Source: Acidobacteriaceae bacterium
GTDB lineage: Bacteria > Acidobacteriota > Terriglobia > Terriglobales > Acidobacteriaceae
DNA: 34,547 bases
Reading direction: 5' to 3'
NCBI GenBank assembly: GCA_003133425.1
Contig: PKXI01000337.1
Location: forward strand, 1 to 34,547
Both the position numbers and the translations under genes were made by a program. Every line of letters begins with the position of its first letter. Position 1 is the first letter of the stretch. Of the stretch, positions 25,699 to 32,762 are shown piece by piece. The notes beneath the pieces were generated by a model, which saw only the letters and a program-made list of their open reading frames with translations, was not told where the DNA came from and searched no databases.

Positions 25699-26442
25699 AT
25701 GGCAACAGATGGCGTAAGTTACCCGGTTCCTCCGGCAGGAATTTCGCCGACGTTGGGCTGGCCCACCGCGCGGAAGGTACAATCCTCAGCAGGGATGGCT
25801 GCGACGAGGGCGATGGGCGGAGCGGGACGCGACGGCGCAGGCCGCGAAGAGGCGCGCCTCCAGGCCCGCGCCGTGGAGTCGGAACTGATCCGCGAGGCGC
25901 AGGCTGGTTCGCGGGTGGCATTCGACGCGCTGGTGCGGCAGTACGAGCACCAGGTTTTGCGCCTGGCCTTGCACCTCACCGGCAGCGAGCACGACGCCGA
26001 AGATATTTACCAGGAGGCTTTTCTCAAGGCCTTCCGGTACATCGGAAACTTCCGCTTTGAGTGCTCTTTTTATACGTGGATCTACCGGATCGTAACCAAC
26101 CTTTGCCTGGACCAGTTGCGGCGCAAAAAAACCCGGCGCGAGGATCACGCGGTTATAGTGGACCACTCCGGCGACGAGATTGACCTGTTGGCTTCAGTCT
26201 CTGACAACCGGTCGTTTTCAAATCCCGCCAAGGAGTTGGACCGCAAGGTTCTGGGCGAGAAAATTCAGGCCGCGCTGGTGAAGCTGACGCCGCGGGAACG
26301 GATGGTTTTCGAGCTGAAGCACTACCAGGGACTGCGGCTGCGGACCATCGGCGAGATGCTGCATACAACGGAAGAAACTGCCAAGAACACGCTCTTCAGG
26401 GCGACAAAGAAGCTCAGAGCGCAGTTGGCGGAGCTCAGGTAA
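25699..26442 (+). CDS. ECF-type RNA polymerase sigma factor (RpoE-like)
   Basis: Alternative sigma factor, 247 aa from ATG 25699 (GGAG 7 bp upstream). The conserved part begins near residue 60. Sigma region 2 (about 71-144) reads FDALVRQYEHQVLRLA, DAEDIYQEAFLKAFRYI and FYTWIYRIVTNLCLDQLRRKK. Region 4 (about 194-247) has LTPRERMVFELKHYQGLRLRT and a helix-turn-helix ending TAKNTLFRATKKLR. The N-terminal 55 residues are Gly/Ala/Pro-rich and unlike the family, so an ATG at 25795 (215 aa) is a real alternative. The next gene, 78 bp downstream, is its likely anti-sigma factor, and the third is an exported PDZ protein, a layout that recalls RpoE envelope-stress loci. Confidence 0.92.
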   Translation: MATDGVSYPVPPAGISPTLGWPTARKVQSSAGMAATRAMGGAGRDGAGREEARLQARAVESELIREAQAGSRVAFDALVRQYEHQVLRLALHLTGSEHDAEDIYQEAFLKAFRYIGNFRFECSFYTWIYRIVTNLCLDQLRRKKTRREDHAVIVDHSGDEIDLLASVSDNRSFSNPAKELDRKVLGEKIQAALVKLTPRERMVFELKHYQGLRLRTIGEMLHTTEETAKNTLFRATKKLRAQLAELR

Positions 26443-26520
26443 GCCGTGCTGGCGATGAGATTTTGGCCAAATATTAATGGAATTATTGTGGAACTTTATT
26501 GAGGCTGGAAGGACGTAGTT

Positions 26521-27507
26521 ATGAATTGCGATCTTGCACATGAACGGATTGTGACGGCAGCTTATGGGGAGTTGCCAGACGACCAGGTGCACGAGCTTGA
26601 ACGCCATCTGGGCGACTGCACAGCCTGCCGCAAGGAGAGGGAGCAGGTGCTGGCACTCAAGGTACTGGCCGACGCGCTTCCAGTGGTTGAGCCGGGCGCA
26701 AACCTCGTGGCGCGGAGCAGGCTTCGGCTGGATGAGGCGCTGGATGCACTGCCGCCAATGCACTGGTATGAACGGCTGGCGCAGCGGCTGATGAACAGCG
26801 TGGCCAGTTTGCAGGCCGCGCCGGTGGCCGCCGCCCTTTTGCTGGTGGCCGGCATCGGAGCAGGCAGCCTGGGCGGCTTCGAGTTTGCTCAGAATCGCGC
26901 CGCGCACACCGCCATGGCAGTACCTGCCGTTGCCGCGGCCAGTGTGCAGCCACAGCGGGCGGCGCCAATGGCGCTCACCAATGTTGCCAACGTCTCAAGC
27001 ATTGTGAGGCAGCCAGGCAGCGAGATGGTCGAAGTCAGCTATAACCAGTTGGTGCCGGGGCAGATCAAAGGCTCGCTGGACGACCCGGCGATCCGGCAGT
27101 TGCTGATGCTGGCATCTGAAAACTCATCATCCACTGGCGTACGCGACGACTCGGTCGGGCTGCTCGCGGCTGAGTGCCGCGCCGGACACAGTTGCCAGGC
27201 GGCAGGCATCCGCGACGCGCTGATGGTTGCCCTGCGCTACGACAAGAATGCCGGCGTACGCGAAAAAGCGCTGGAGGGTTTGGAACCCTATGTGGCACAG
27301 GACGTGCGGGTGCGCAATGCGGTTCTTGAGGCGCTGCTTGACGATAACGACCCGCGCATTCGCACCGAGTCCATCAACATTCTGGAGCCGGTGGAAGCCG
27401 ACACCAGCGTTCGGCAGGTCTTGTACTCGGTTTCCACTTCGGACGACAGTCCGCAGATCCGTAATGTTTCCCGACAGGTTTTGAGTCGGGCCCCTGAGAT
27501 TCAGTAA
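26521..27507 (+). CDS. Zinc-finger anti-sigma factor with extracytoplasmic HEAT-like repeats
   Basis: Membrane protein of 328 aa expected to hold the adjacent sigma factor. The N-terminal ZAS domain has the zinc-binding set Cys3, His29, Cys33, Cys36 (HLGDCTAC, H-x3-C-x2-C). One membrane segment lies at about 99-120 (APVAAALLLVAGIGAG). Residues 185-325 hold helical repeats of HEAT type such as IRDALMVALRYDKNAGVREKALEGLEPY, VRNAVLEALLDDNDPRIRTE and VRQVLYSVSTSDDSPQIRNV, which would lie outside the cytoplasm and could bind a ligand or protein. AAGGA lies 7 bp before the ATG. Pairing with the sigma factor is inferred from position and the ZAS motif. Confidence 0.88.
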   Translation: MNCDLAHERIVTAAYGELPDDQVHELERHLGDCTACRKEREQVLALKVLADALPVVEPGANLVARSRLRLDEALDALPPMHWYERLAQRLMNSVASLQAAPVAAALLLVAGIGAGSLGGFEFAQNRAAHTAMAVPAVAAASVQPQRAAPMALTNVANVSSIVRQPGSEMVEVSYNQLVPGQIKGSLDDPAIRQLLMLASENSSSTGVRDDSVGLLAAECRAGHSCQAAGIRDALMVALRYDKNAGVREKALEGLEPYVAQDVRVRNAVLEALLDDNDPRIRTESINILEPVEADTSVRQVLYSVSTSDDSPQIRNVSRQVLSRAPEIQ

Positions 27508-27588
27508 CACGTCTTGCCTTCCTGCGACCGCGCCGCAAGGCGAAGAGCGCGGCGCCGGAAGAAAGAAGCGATCGATGGAGAAGAAGAG

Positions 27589-28764
27589 ATGAACTACTTA
27601 TTGAGGCCGTATCAAAGTCTTGGTCGAGCGGTAATCCCTGTCGTGATTCTTGCCGCGGGGTTGGTCATGGTTCCTCAATCTGCCCTGGCGCAATCAAACG
27701 GTCTTGGGCAACTTATGGATGGCTCCCCTCCGCTGCTGGTTTCAGGTTCGCAGGGTTATCTGGGCGTTGAACTGACAGATGTGGATGCGGAAAAAGCCCA
27801 GGCTCTCAAGCTGAAAGAGGTGCGCGGCGCGGTCATCACGCTCATCGACCACGATGCTCCAGCCGGACAGATCGGGCTCAAGGTCAACGACGTGGTGCTG
27901 CAACTGAACGGGCAAAATGTTGAAGGCTCCGAGCAGTTGCGTCGCATGCTCAAGGAGATTCCTCCGGGCCGCAAGGTGAGCATCGAGATCAGCCGCGACG
28001 GCAATATTCAAACCATGGCCGTGGAACTGGCAGATCGCCAGGTGCTGGGACACGATGTGTGGAACAAGATCGGCAACGACCGCGCAGTATCCTCTCCGCC
28101 GCCGAGTATGGGCATTCTCTCCGGCGGCGGCGATGCGCCGATGGCGGGCGGAGGATTTCATCTGCCGTTCTTCGGCAGCAGCCTGAATGTTGGCGTGATG
28201 GTTGAGCCCCTCACCTCCCAAATGGCTGAGTACCTGGGCGTGCCCAGCGGGCTGATGGTAAAGCAGGTGGCGCGCAAGAGCGAAGCCGCCACGGCGGGCC
28301 TCAAGGCCTTCGACGTAATTCTCAAAGTAGGTTCGGAGACAGTGACGAATCTTGCCGGATGGGACCGCACGCTTCGCTCTAACCTGGGCAAGCCGGTGCC
28401 GGTAACCGTCCTCCGCGATAAAAAGCAGCTGACACTCACGCTGCAAGTGGACTCAAAGCACAAGGGCTCGCTGGAGATTGAGAATCTCTTCCCATCCAGC
28501 GACTGCCCGTTGATGGCCGAACTCAGCCAGGAGTTTGCGGAAAATCCAATTGCGGCAGCGGCCGCGGCTGAGGCACTGCGCAATAGCCTGAATCCCGAGG
28601 ATTTCAAAATCGATCCGAAGCAGATTGAGCAACTTCGTCAGCAGATGGAAGAGTTCCGCAACAATTTCAATCCCGACGACTTCAAGATTGACCCAAAACA
28701 GATGGACGAATTGAAGCGACAGATCGAACAGATGCGCGCATTGCGGTTCGGCGATTACGTCTGA
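27589..28764 (+). CDS. Exported two-PDZ-domain protein lacking a protease domain
   Basis: Protein of 391 aa with a signal peptide (cleavage near ALA-Q, residues 34/35). PDZ1 (about 55-146) contains GYLGVELTDV, AVITLIDHDAPAGQIGLKVNDVV and LNGQNVEG. PDZ2 (about 199-288) contains VGVMVEPL, GLMVKQVARKSEAATAGLKAFDVI and LAGWDRTL. No trypsin-like GNSGG is present, so unlike DegP/DegS it is not a protease. The C-terminus carries two 26-residue charged repeats. The ATG at 27589 has GGAGAAGA upstream; an upstream ATG at 27514 would add an Arg/Lys-rich stretch before the signal peptide. As third gene of the sigma/anti-sigma operon it may present unfolded C-termini or peptides to the regulatory system (inference). 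Confidence 0.88.
   Translation: MNYLLRPYQSLGRAVIPVVILAAGLVMVPQSALAQSNGLGQLMDGSPPLLVSGSQGYLGVELTDVDAEKAQALKLKEVRGAVITLIDHDAPAGQIGLKVNDVVLQLNGQNVEGSEQLRRMLKEIPPGRKVSIEISRDGNIQTMAVELADRQVLGHDVWNKIGNDRAVSSPPPSMGILSGGGDAPMAGGGFHLPFFGSSLNVGVMVEPLTSQMAEYLGVPSGLMVKQVARKSEAATAGLKAFDVILKVGSETVTNLAGWDRTLRSNLGKPVPVTVLRDKKQLTLTLQVDSKHKGSLEIENLFPSSDCPLMAELSQEFAENPIAAAAAAEALRNSLNPEDFKIDPKQIEQLRQQMEEFRNNFNPDDFKIDPKQMDELKRQIEQMRALRFGDYV
28588..28743 (+). repeat. Tandem 26-residue coding repeat at the PDZ protein C-terminus
   Basis: Two 78-bp units encode LNPEDFKIDPKQIEQLRQQM plus EEFRNN, and FNPDDFKIDPKQMDELKRQI plus EQMRAL. They keep the NP-[ED]-DFKIDPKQ core and a following amphipathic, coiled-coil-like helix. 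The repeat is clear in protein but diverged in DNA, so the duplication is not recent. Confidence 0.85.
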
Positions 28765-28787
28765 GCATCTTCAATCGGAGCAATAGA

Positions 28788-28830
28788 AAGGGCGCTACCG
28801 GAATCACCGGTCAGCGCCCTTCGTGTCTTT
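28788..28830 (+). terminator. Terminator of the sigma/anti-sigma/PDZ operon
   Basis: AAGGGCGCTACCGG (28788-28801) pairs with CCGGTCAGCGCCCTT (28807-28821), with one bulged C and a 5-nt loop, followed by CGTGTCTTT. It lies 24 bp after the PDZ gene stop. Confidence 0.85.
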
Positions 28831-28842
28831 GCTGCATGCCGG

Positions 28843-28886
28843 GTGCCCCATCCTTGACGCAGTTTCATCGCGGCAAGGGTGGGATA
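28843..28886 (+). repeat. REP-like palindrome, copy 3
   Basis: GTGCCCCATCCTTG (28843-28856) is identical over 14 bp to copy 2, and GCAAGGGTGGGA (28873-28884) supplies the other arm. The central part of the stem has diverged. It directly follows the operon terminator. Confidence 0.75.
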
Positions 28887-28921
28887 CCACGATGACCAAG
28901 TTCCTTGAAGCCGGAACGCCG

Positions 28922-29143
28922 TCAACTGTCCCCGCGGTAGAGCATGTCGCGGATTGCCTTCCGCCGGGCCTCGTTCATTTCGCTGGCGGACTTGCGGTCG
29001 CCGGGGTCCACTTTGCCGGCCACAGTTGATTCCGTAGCCTCCGGCTCGCTGCACGCAGGACAGCGATTGGCGAAGCCGGGCTTGCCCGGCCTCAATTCGA
29101 ACTCTTCAGAACAGACGACACATGTTTTGATAGGAAACGACAT
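28922..29143 (-). CDS. Small zinc-ribbon protein
   Basis: Predicted protein of 73 aa with two Cys pairs, CVVCSEEF and CPACSEPE, spaced 16 residues apart (RPGKPGFANR between), a typical zinc-ribbon layout. A charged, helical C-terminus (SEMNEARRKAIRDMLYRGD) follows. It has no signal peptide. No function can be assigned; similar small proteins occur as uncharacterised open frames in soil bacteria. No good ribosome-binding site precedes the ATG, which lowers confidence in the start. It is followed by the secreted hydrolase gene's 3' end 54 bp upstream of its start, on the same strand. Confidence 0.65.
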   Translation of the reverse strand: MSFPIKTCVVCSEEFELRPGKPGFANRCPACSEPEATESTVAGKVDPGDRKSASEMNEARRKAIRDMLYRGDS

Positions 29144-29197
29144 TGCAAGAACATGATAACGCCGTTGGTCTGCGATGATTTCGGCACGCGGTACGGA

Positions 29198-30421
29198 CTA
29201 CTTAAACATCTTCAGATCAATGCCTTCGCCCATCGCCTGGTATCCGGCATCGCTCGGGTGTAAATGGTCGCCTGAGTCGTAGGCCGGGTTAAAGCGATCG
29301 GGATTCTGCGGGTCGCGCGTAATCTGATCGAAGTCGATCACTCCATCAAACGTGCCGCTCGAGCGAATCCAGTTGTTCACATCTCCACGGACCCGCTCCC
29401 CCCTTTCGGAGTTGTATGCGGCCGCGCCATAAGGAGTGAGTGTTGCGCCGAACGCCTTGATGCCGTGCTCATGCGCGGCGTCGGCAATCTGCTTCAACCC
29501 AAGCTCCAGTTGCTGCGCAGTCACGTCGTCTTCAAGCGCCGTAAGATGTGCAAGCCGGCCAATGTCGTTGATGCTTTCGAGCACGATCACATAGCGCACG
29601 CCGTTCTGTGCCAGCACATCGCGGTTCATTCGCGCCAGTGCGCTCGGCCCCGCCTGATCATTCAGCACGCGGTTGCCGCCGATGCCCTCATTCAGCACCG
29701 ACACATGCTCCATGCCATGTTCCTGCTTCAGCCGCGCAGCCAGCACATCGGGCCAGCGGCGATTCGCATTCGCCGTCGAGTGTGCACCGTCGGTAATCGA
29801 GTCGCCCAGCGTAACAATCGCGCGTGAGCCTTCAACCGCGTTCACGTCAATGCCGTCGAGGAAGAACCACGACAGCAATGTTGCAGGCTGCGGGATCGTT
29901 GCGGCCGTGCTTTGATCGCCATCGGCGACGAAGCTGTCCTGATCCGCAAACGCATGGTAAGTCTCACCGCGCATTACCTGCGAAGGCAAATAAAAGCTGA
30001 CCGCAACATCCGACAACGGAGCAACCGCAAGCGCAACCGGATCCGAGTACATCGCCGCGCCCGGCGGAATGCGCACTGTGGCCTGCCCGCCAAAGGTGAT
30101 GGCGTGGTCCGTGCCGTCCTTGATCGCCGCTCCGCCTGCGCTCAGCGCTACATGCGCATCCGTAATCGTCAGTCCATCGAGACCGAACTCGTTCGTAAAC
30201 CGCACGCGAATCTGCTCGCCGCCATTTGAAATATGCACGACCTCACGCAGCGTAACCGCGGCAAAGGGCCTCACCGCAAAGCCGCCAAGCGCCAGCATGG
30301 GCGATGCGGCCCACGCACCCACCCACTGAGGATTCTGTGCGGATTGCGCTCCGCCGGGGGCGCTAGCTGCGAGCAAAAAAGCAACAGAGACAGAAACAAC
30401 ACCGAGCCAATGCTTGAACAT
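29198..30421 (-). CDS. Secreted SGNH/GDSL-family hydrolase
   Basis: Esterase or deacetylase-like enzyme of 407 aa with a Sec signal peptide (cleavage near GGAQSA). Residues 30-190 form a beta-rich N-domain (AWAASPMLALGG, IRVRFTNEFG), and the SGNH fold follows. Block I is VTLGDSITDG with nucleophile Ser208; a Gly in EGIGGNR (about 248) and Asn285 in LESINDIG supply the oxyanion hole; and DHLHPSDAGYQAMG carries Asp385 and His388. The plan matches exported SGNH proteins that act on acylated polysaccharides, but the substrate cannot be read. GGAGG lies 12 bp before the ATG. It is divergent from the next propeller gene. Confidence 0.92.
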   Translation of the reverse strand: MFKHWLGVVSVSVAFLLAASAPGGAQSAQNPQWVGAWAASPMLALGGFAVRPFAAVTLREVVHISNGGEQIRVRFTNEFGLDGLTITDAHVALSAGGAAIKDGTDHAITFGGQATVRIPPGAAMYSDPVALAVAPLSDVAVSFYLPSQVMRGETYHAFADQDSFVADGDQSTAATIPQPATLLSWFFLDGIDVNAVEGSRAIVTLGDSITDGAHSTANANRRWPDVLAARLKQEHGMEHVSVLNEGIGGNRVLNDQAGPSALARMNRDVLAQNGVRYVIVLESINDIGRLAHLTALEDDVTAQQLELGLKQIADAAHEHGIKAFGATLTPYGAAAYNSERGERVRGDVNNWIRSSGTFDGVIDFDQITRDPQNPDRFNPAYDSGDHLHPSDAGYQAMGEGIDLKMFK

Positions 30422-30534
30422 TTTCCGGAAAGACCTCCGCGAGATATCGCGTTCAAATGCAACCGAAGTCTATCATGCTGATTGATGTTGCTCCCATTGG
30501 TCATACCACCGTATAGTTTGCGCGAGGATTATTC

Positions 30535-31572
30535 ATGAATCGCTGGCTCATTTTGCTCCTGGTGTCGTCGTCCTGCCTTCTCTCCTCCCAGCGGAAACAG
30601 GGCAGCCCTCTTGAAGCGTTGCCCTCCAACATTGAAATGCTCACTCACTTTGGCGAGCGCGCCGACTTCTCACCCGACAATCAGCGCGTCGCCTTTATGG
30701 ACAAGAGCTTCGGCGATGCATTCGTCATCGACCTCAAGACGCGCATCATCCGCTGCCTTACATGCAATGTCCCCGCCGCCGCGTTTCTGCGCGTCATGCA
30801 CCTCTCCAATGGGGATTACATCCTCATCGGACCCGAGAAATTTGAGAACACCACCGTCAGCCGCCAGCGCGACAACGAGCTCTGGTACTTGAGCAGCAAG
30901 CCCGGATCGAAGCCCGTGCGCCTCGGCAACCGCATGTCTGAAGGCGCCGCCATCTCAAAGCACAGCATGATGATCTCGTTCTCTGAGACGCCCCACGATC
31001 ATCCCGAACTCCCGCAAAATTACTCGCGCCTCATGACCGCCGAGGTCGATCTCTCCGGCCCCGAGCCGAAACTGATCAACAAGAAGAAGGTCTATGAGAG
31101 CTCCGACGACAGCTGCATTCTCGAGGCCCAGGACTTCTACGACAACGACGCCAAAATGACGTTCACCTGCTATGTCAGGAAAGCAAGCGAACTCGCCCCC
31201 GGCGGCCTAACGCTAGCCAGGGTCATGGGCATCGATCTCGCCACAGGCCAGGTTACAGAATTCTCGAAAGCGCCCTTCACCTACAACGAGTGCGAAGGCA
31301 TCTTTCCCGATGGCAAGTACACCGCTGTCGAAGGGGACCGCCAGGTCGCGGAGCTCGGCGGCAACCATGGCCCCGGCAACATTGACTTGTGGAAGTTGCG
31401 CCTCGACGGCACCGGCAAGGACTTCGTCCGCATGACACACTTCAACGACTACGATGGCTGGAAAGCATCCAACCCCGTAATCTCCACCGATGGCAAAATG
31501 ATGGCCTTCCAGGTAGCGCACAGCGCCGACGCCGCCGGCGTAGGCTACGGCGTCGTTCTCTATCACTTCTAG
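30535..31572 (+). CDS. Exported PD40-like beta-propeller protein
   Basis: Protein of 345 aa with an N-terminal export signal (MNRWLILLLVSSSCLL); the Cys at residue 14 follows SSS, a poor but possible lipobox. The mature part has propeller motifs DFSPDNQRVAFMD, EGIFPDGKYTAVEGD and VISTDGKMMAFQVA, and a CLTC pair (RIIRCLTCNVP) often seen in this propeller group. No enzymatic motif is seen. GAGGA precedes the ATG by 6 bp. It ends at a strong hairpin shared with the convergent cysK. It is one of three non-peptidase propeller proteins exported from this window. Confidence 0.82.
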   Translation: MNRWLILLLVSSSCLLSSQRKQGSPLEALPSNIEMLTHFGERADFSPDNQRVAFMDKSFGDAFVIDLKTRIIRCLTCNVPAAAFLRVMHLSNGDYILIGPEKFENTTVSRQRDNELWYLSSKPGSKPVRLGNRMSEGAAISKHSMMISFSETPHDHPELPQNYSRLMTAEVDLSGPEPKLINKKKVYESSDDSCILEAQDFYDNDAKMTFTCYVRKASELAPGGLTLARVMGIDLATGQVTEFSKAPFTYNECEGIFPDGKYTAVEGDRQVAELGGNHGPGNIDLWKLRLDGTGKDFVRMTHFNDYDGWKASNPVISTDGKMMAFQVAHSADAAGVGYGVVLYHF

Positions 31573-31601
31573 GCCGCAGCCCGATTCTCGTCCGCAATCG
31601 G

Positions 31602-31637
31602 AAGGGGCCGCAGAAAACTTCTGCGGCCCCTTTCCTT
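31602..31637. terminator. Bidirectional terminator between the propeller gene and cysK
   Basis: A perfect 14-bp stem (31602-31615 with 31619-31632) with an AAC loop is followed on the plus strand by TCCTTTTA. It lies between two convergent genes and could serve both. Confidence 0.92.
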
Positions 31638-32699
31638 TTACTGCGTCACCGGTTCCGGCATCCAGCATCCAGGCGTGGAGTGAGAAATTTCCTTCTCTTC
31701 CTCCGTCATGTCCACGCTCACATCCGCAAATAGCGGAGTGCTCAAGTACCGCTCGCCCGTATCCGGCAGCATGCACAGAATCGTCGATCCCTTGGGAGCC
31801 TCCGCCGCCACGCGCAGCGCTCCCGCAAAAGTTGCGCCCGACGAAATCCCTACAAAGATCCCTTCCTTCTTCGCCAGCTCCTTGCTGCATTTCAGCGCAT
31901 CCGCATTCGCAATGCGCAGCACCTGGCTGATGACCTTAGCGTCCACCGCGTCCCCAGTCAGCTTGGCAATAAAGTCCGGGCTCCACCCTTGCATCGGATG
32001 CGGTTTCCACGACGGGTGCCCCACCGCCGCCGATCCGTCCGCATTCCGCTGCTGCTCCACTCCGCTTGAAAGCATCGGCGCGTCATCCGGCTCGCACACC
32101 ACAATCTTCGTCTCCGGCCGCTCCTTGGCTAGCACCCGTGAAACGCCCTTCAGCGTGCCGCCGGTGCCGAACCCCGTCACCCAGTAGTCAAGTCGCTCGC
32201 CCTTGAAGTCGTCCACAATCTCCTTGGCCGTCGTCCGCGAGTGCATATCGGCATTGGCTTCGTTCTCAAACTGCCGCGTATAAAACCAGCCATGCTTCTC
32301 CGCCAGTTCTACGGTTTTGTTCACCATGCCCACAGCCCTGGCCGACGCCGGCGTCAGCACTACCTTCGCTCCCAAAAACCGCATCAGCTTGCGCCGCTCC
32401 ACGCTGAACGACTCCGCCATCGTCACCACCAGCGGATAGCCCTTCGCCGCGCACACCATCGCCAGCCCGATACCCGTGTTTCCGCTCGTCGCCTCCACCA
32501 CCGTCTGTCCCGGCTTCAGCTTTCCCGTCCGCTCCGCGTCTTCAATCACGCCCAGCGCCAGCCTGTCCTTCACCGAGCCCAGCGGATTAAACGCCTCCAC
32601 CTTCACATAAAGGTTCACATCGGGCGGCGCCAGCTTGTTGATCCTCACCACCGGCGTATTGCCCACCGTTTCAAGAATGTTTGCATACCTGCGTCCCAT
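31638..32699 (-). CDS. cysK: Cysteine synthase (O-acetylserine sulfhydrylase family)
   Basis: PLP enzyme making cysteine from O-acetylserine and sulfide; 353 aa, longer than the roughly 310 of E. coli CysK. The Schiff-base lysine is Lys44 in NPLGSVKDR; the substrate loop is EATSGNTGIGLA, the phosphate-binding loop GFGTGGTLKG, and GISSGATFAG lies near the C-terminus. The extra length comes from an insert after CEPDDAPMLSSGV (through HPSWKPHPMQGWSPDF), a known longer subfamily, and a C-terminal tail. AGGAGG lies just upstream of the ATG on the minus strand. It is divergent from the decarboxylase gene. Other beta-replacement enzymes of this fold (for example cystathionine beta-synthase) are less likely, as no extra domain is present. 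Confidence 0.94.
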   Translation of the reverse strand: MGRRYANILETVGNTPVVRINKLAPPDVNLYVKVEAFNPLGSVKDRLALGVIEDAERTGKLKPGQTVVEATSGNTGIGLAMVCAAKGYPLVVTMAESFSVERRKLMRFLGAKVVLTPASARAVGMVNKTVELAEKHGWFYTRQFENEANADMHSRTTAKEIVDDFKGERLDYWVTGFGTGGTLKGVSRVLAKERPETKIVVCEPDDAPMLSSGVEQQRNADGSAAVGHPSWKPHPMQGWSPDFIAKLTGDAVDAKVISQVLRIANADALKCSKELAKKEGIFVGISSGATFAGALRVAAEAPKGSTILCMLPDTGERYLSTPLFADVSVDMTEEEKEISHSTPGCWMPEPVTQ

Positions 32700-32762
32700 A
32701 GTTGCAACCTCCTGGGGATGCGTACATTCTACCCAACGCGATCAATAATTCGACAGGAAAAA

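Noticed and set aside
32241..32762. Upstream extension of the decarboxylase open frame by 174 codons
   Set aside because: It is wholly antisense to the 5' half of cysK, is rich in His/Arg with no family similarity, and a good ribosome-binding site and start exist at 32763.
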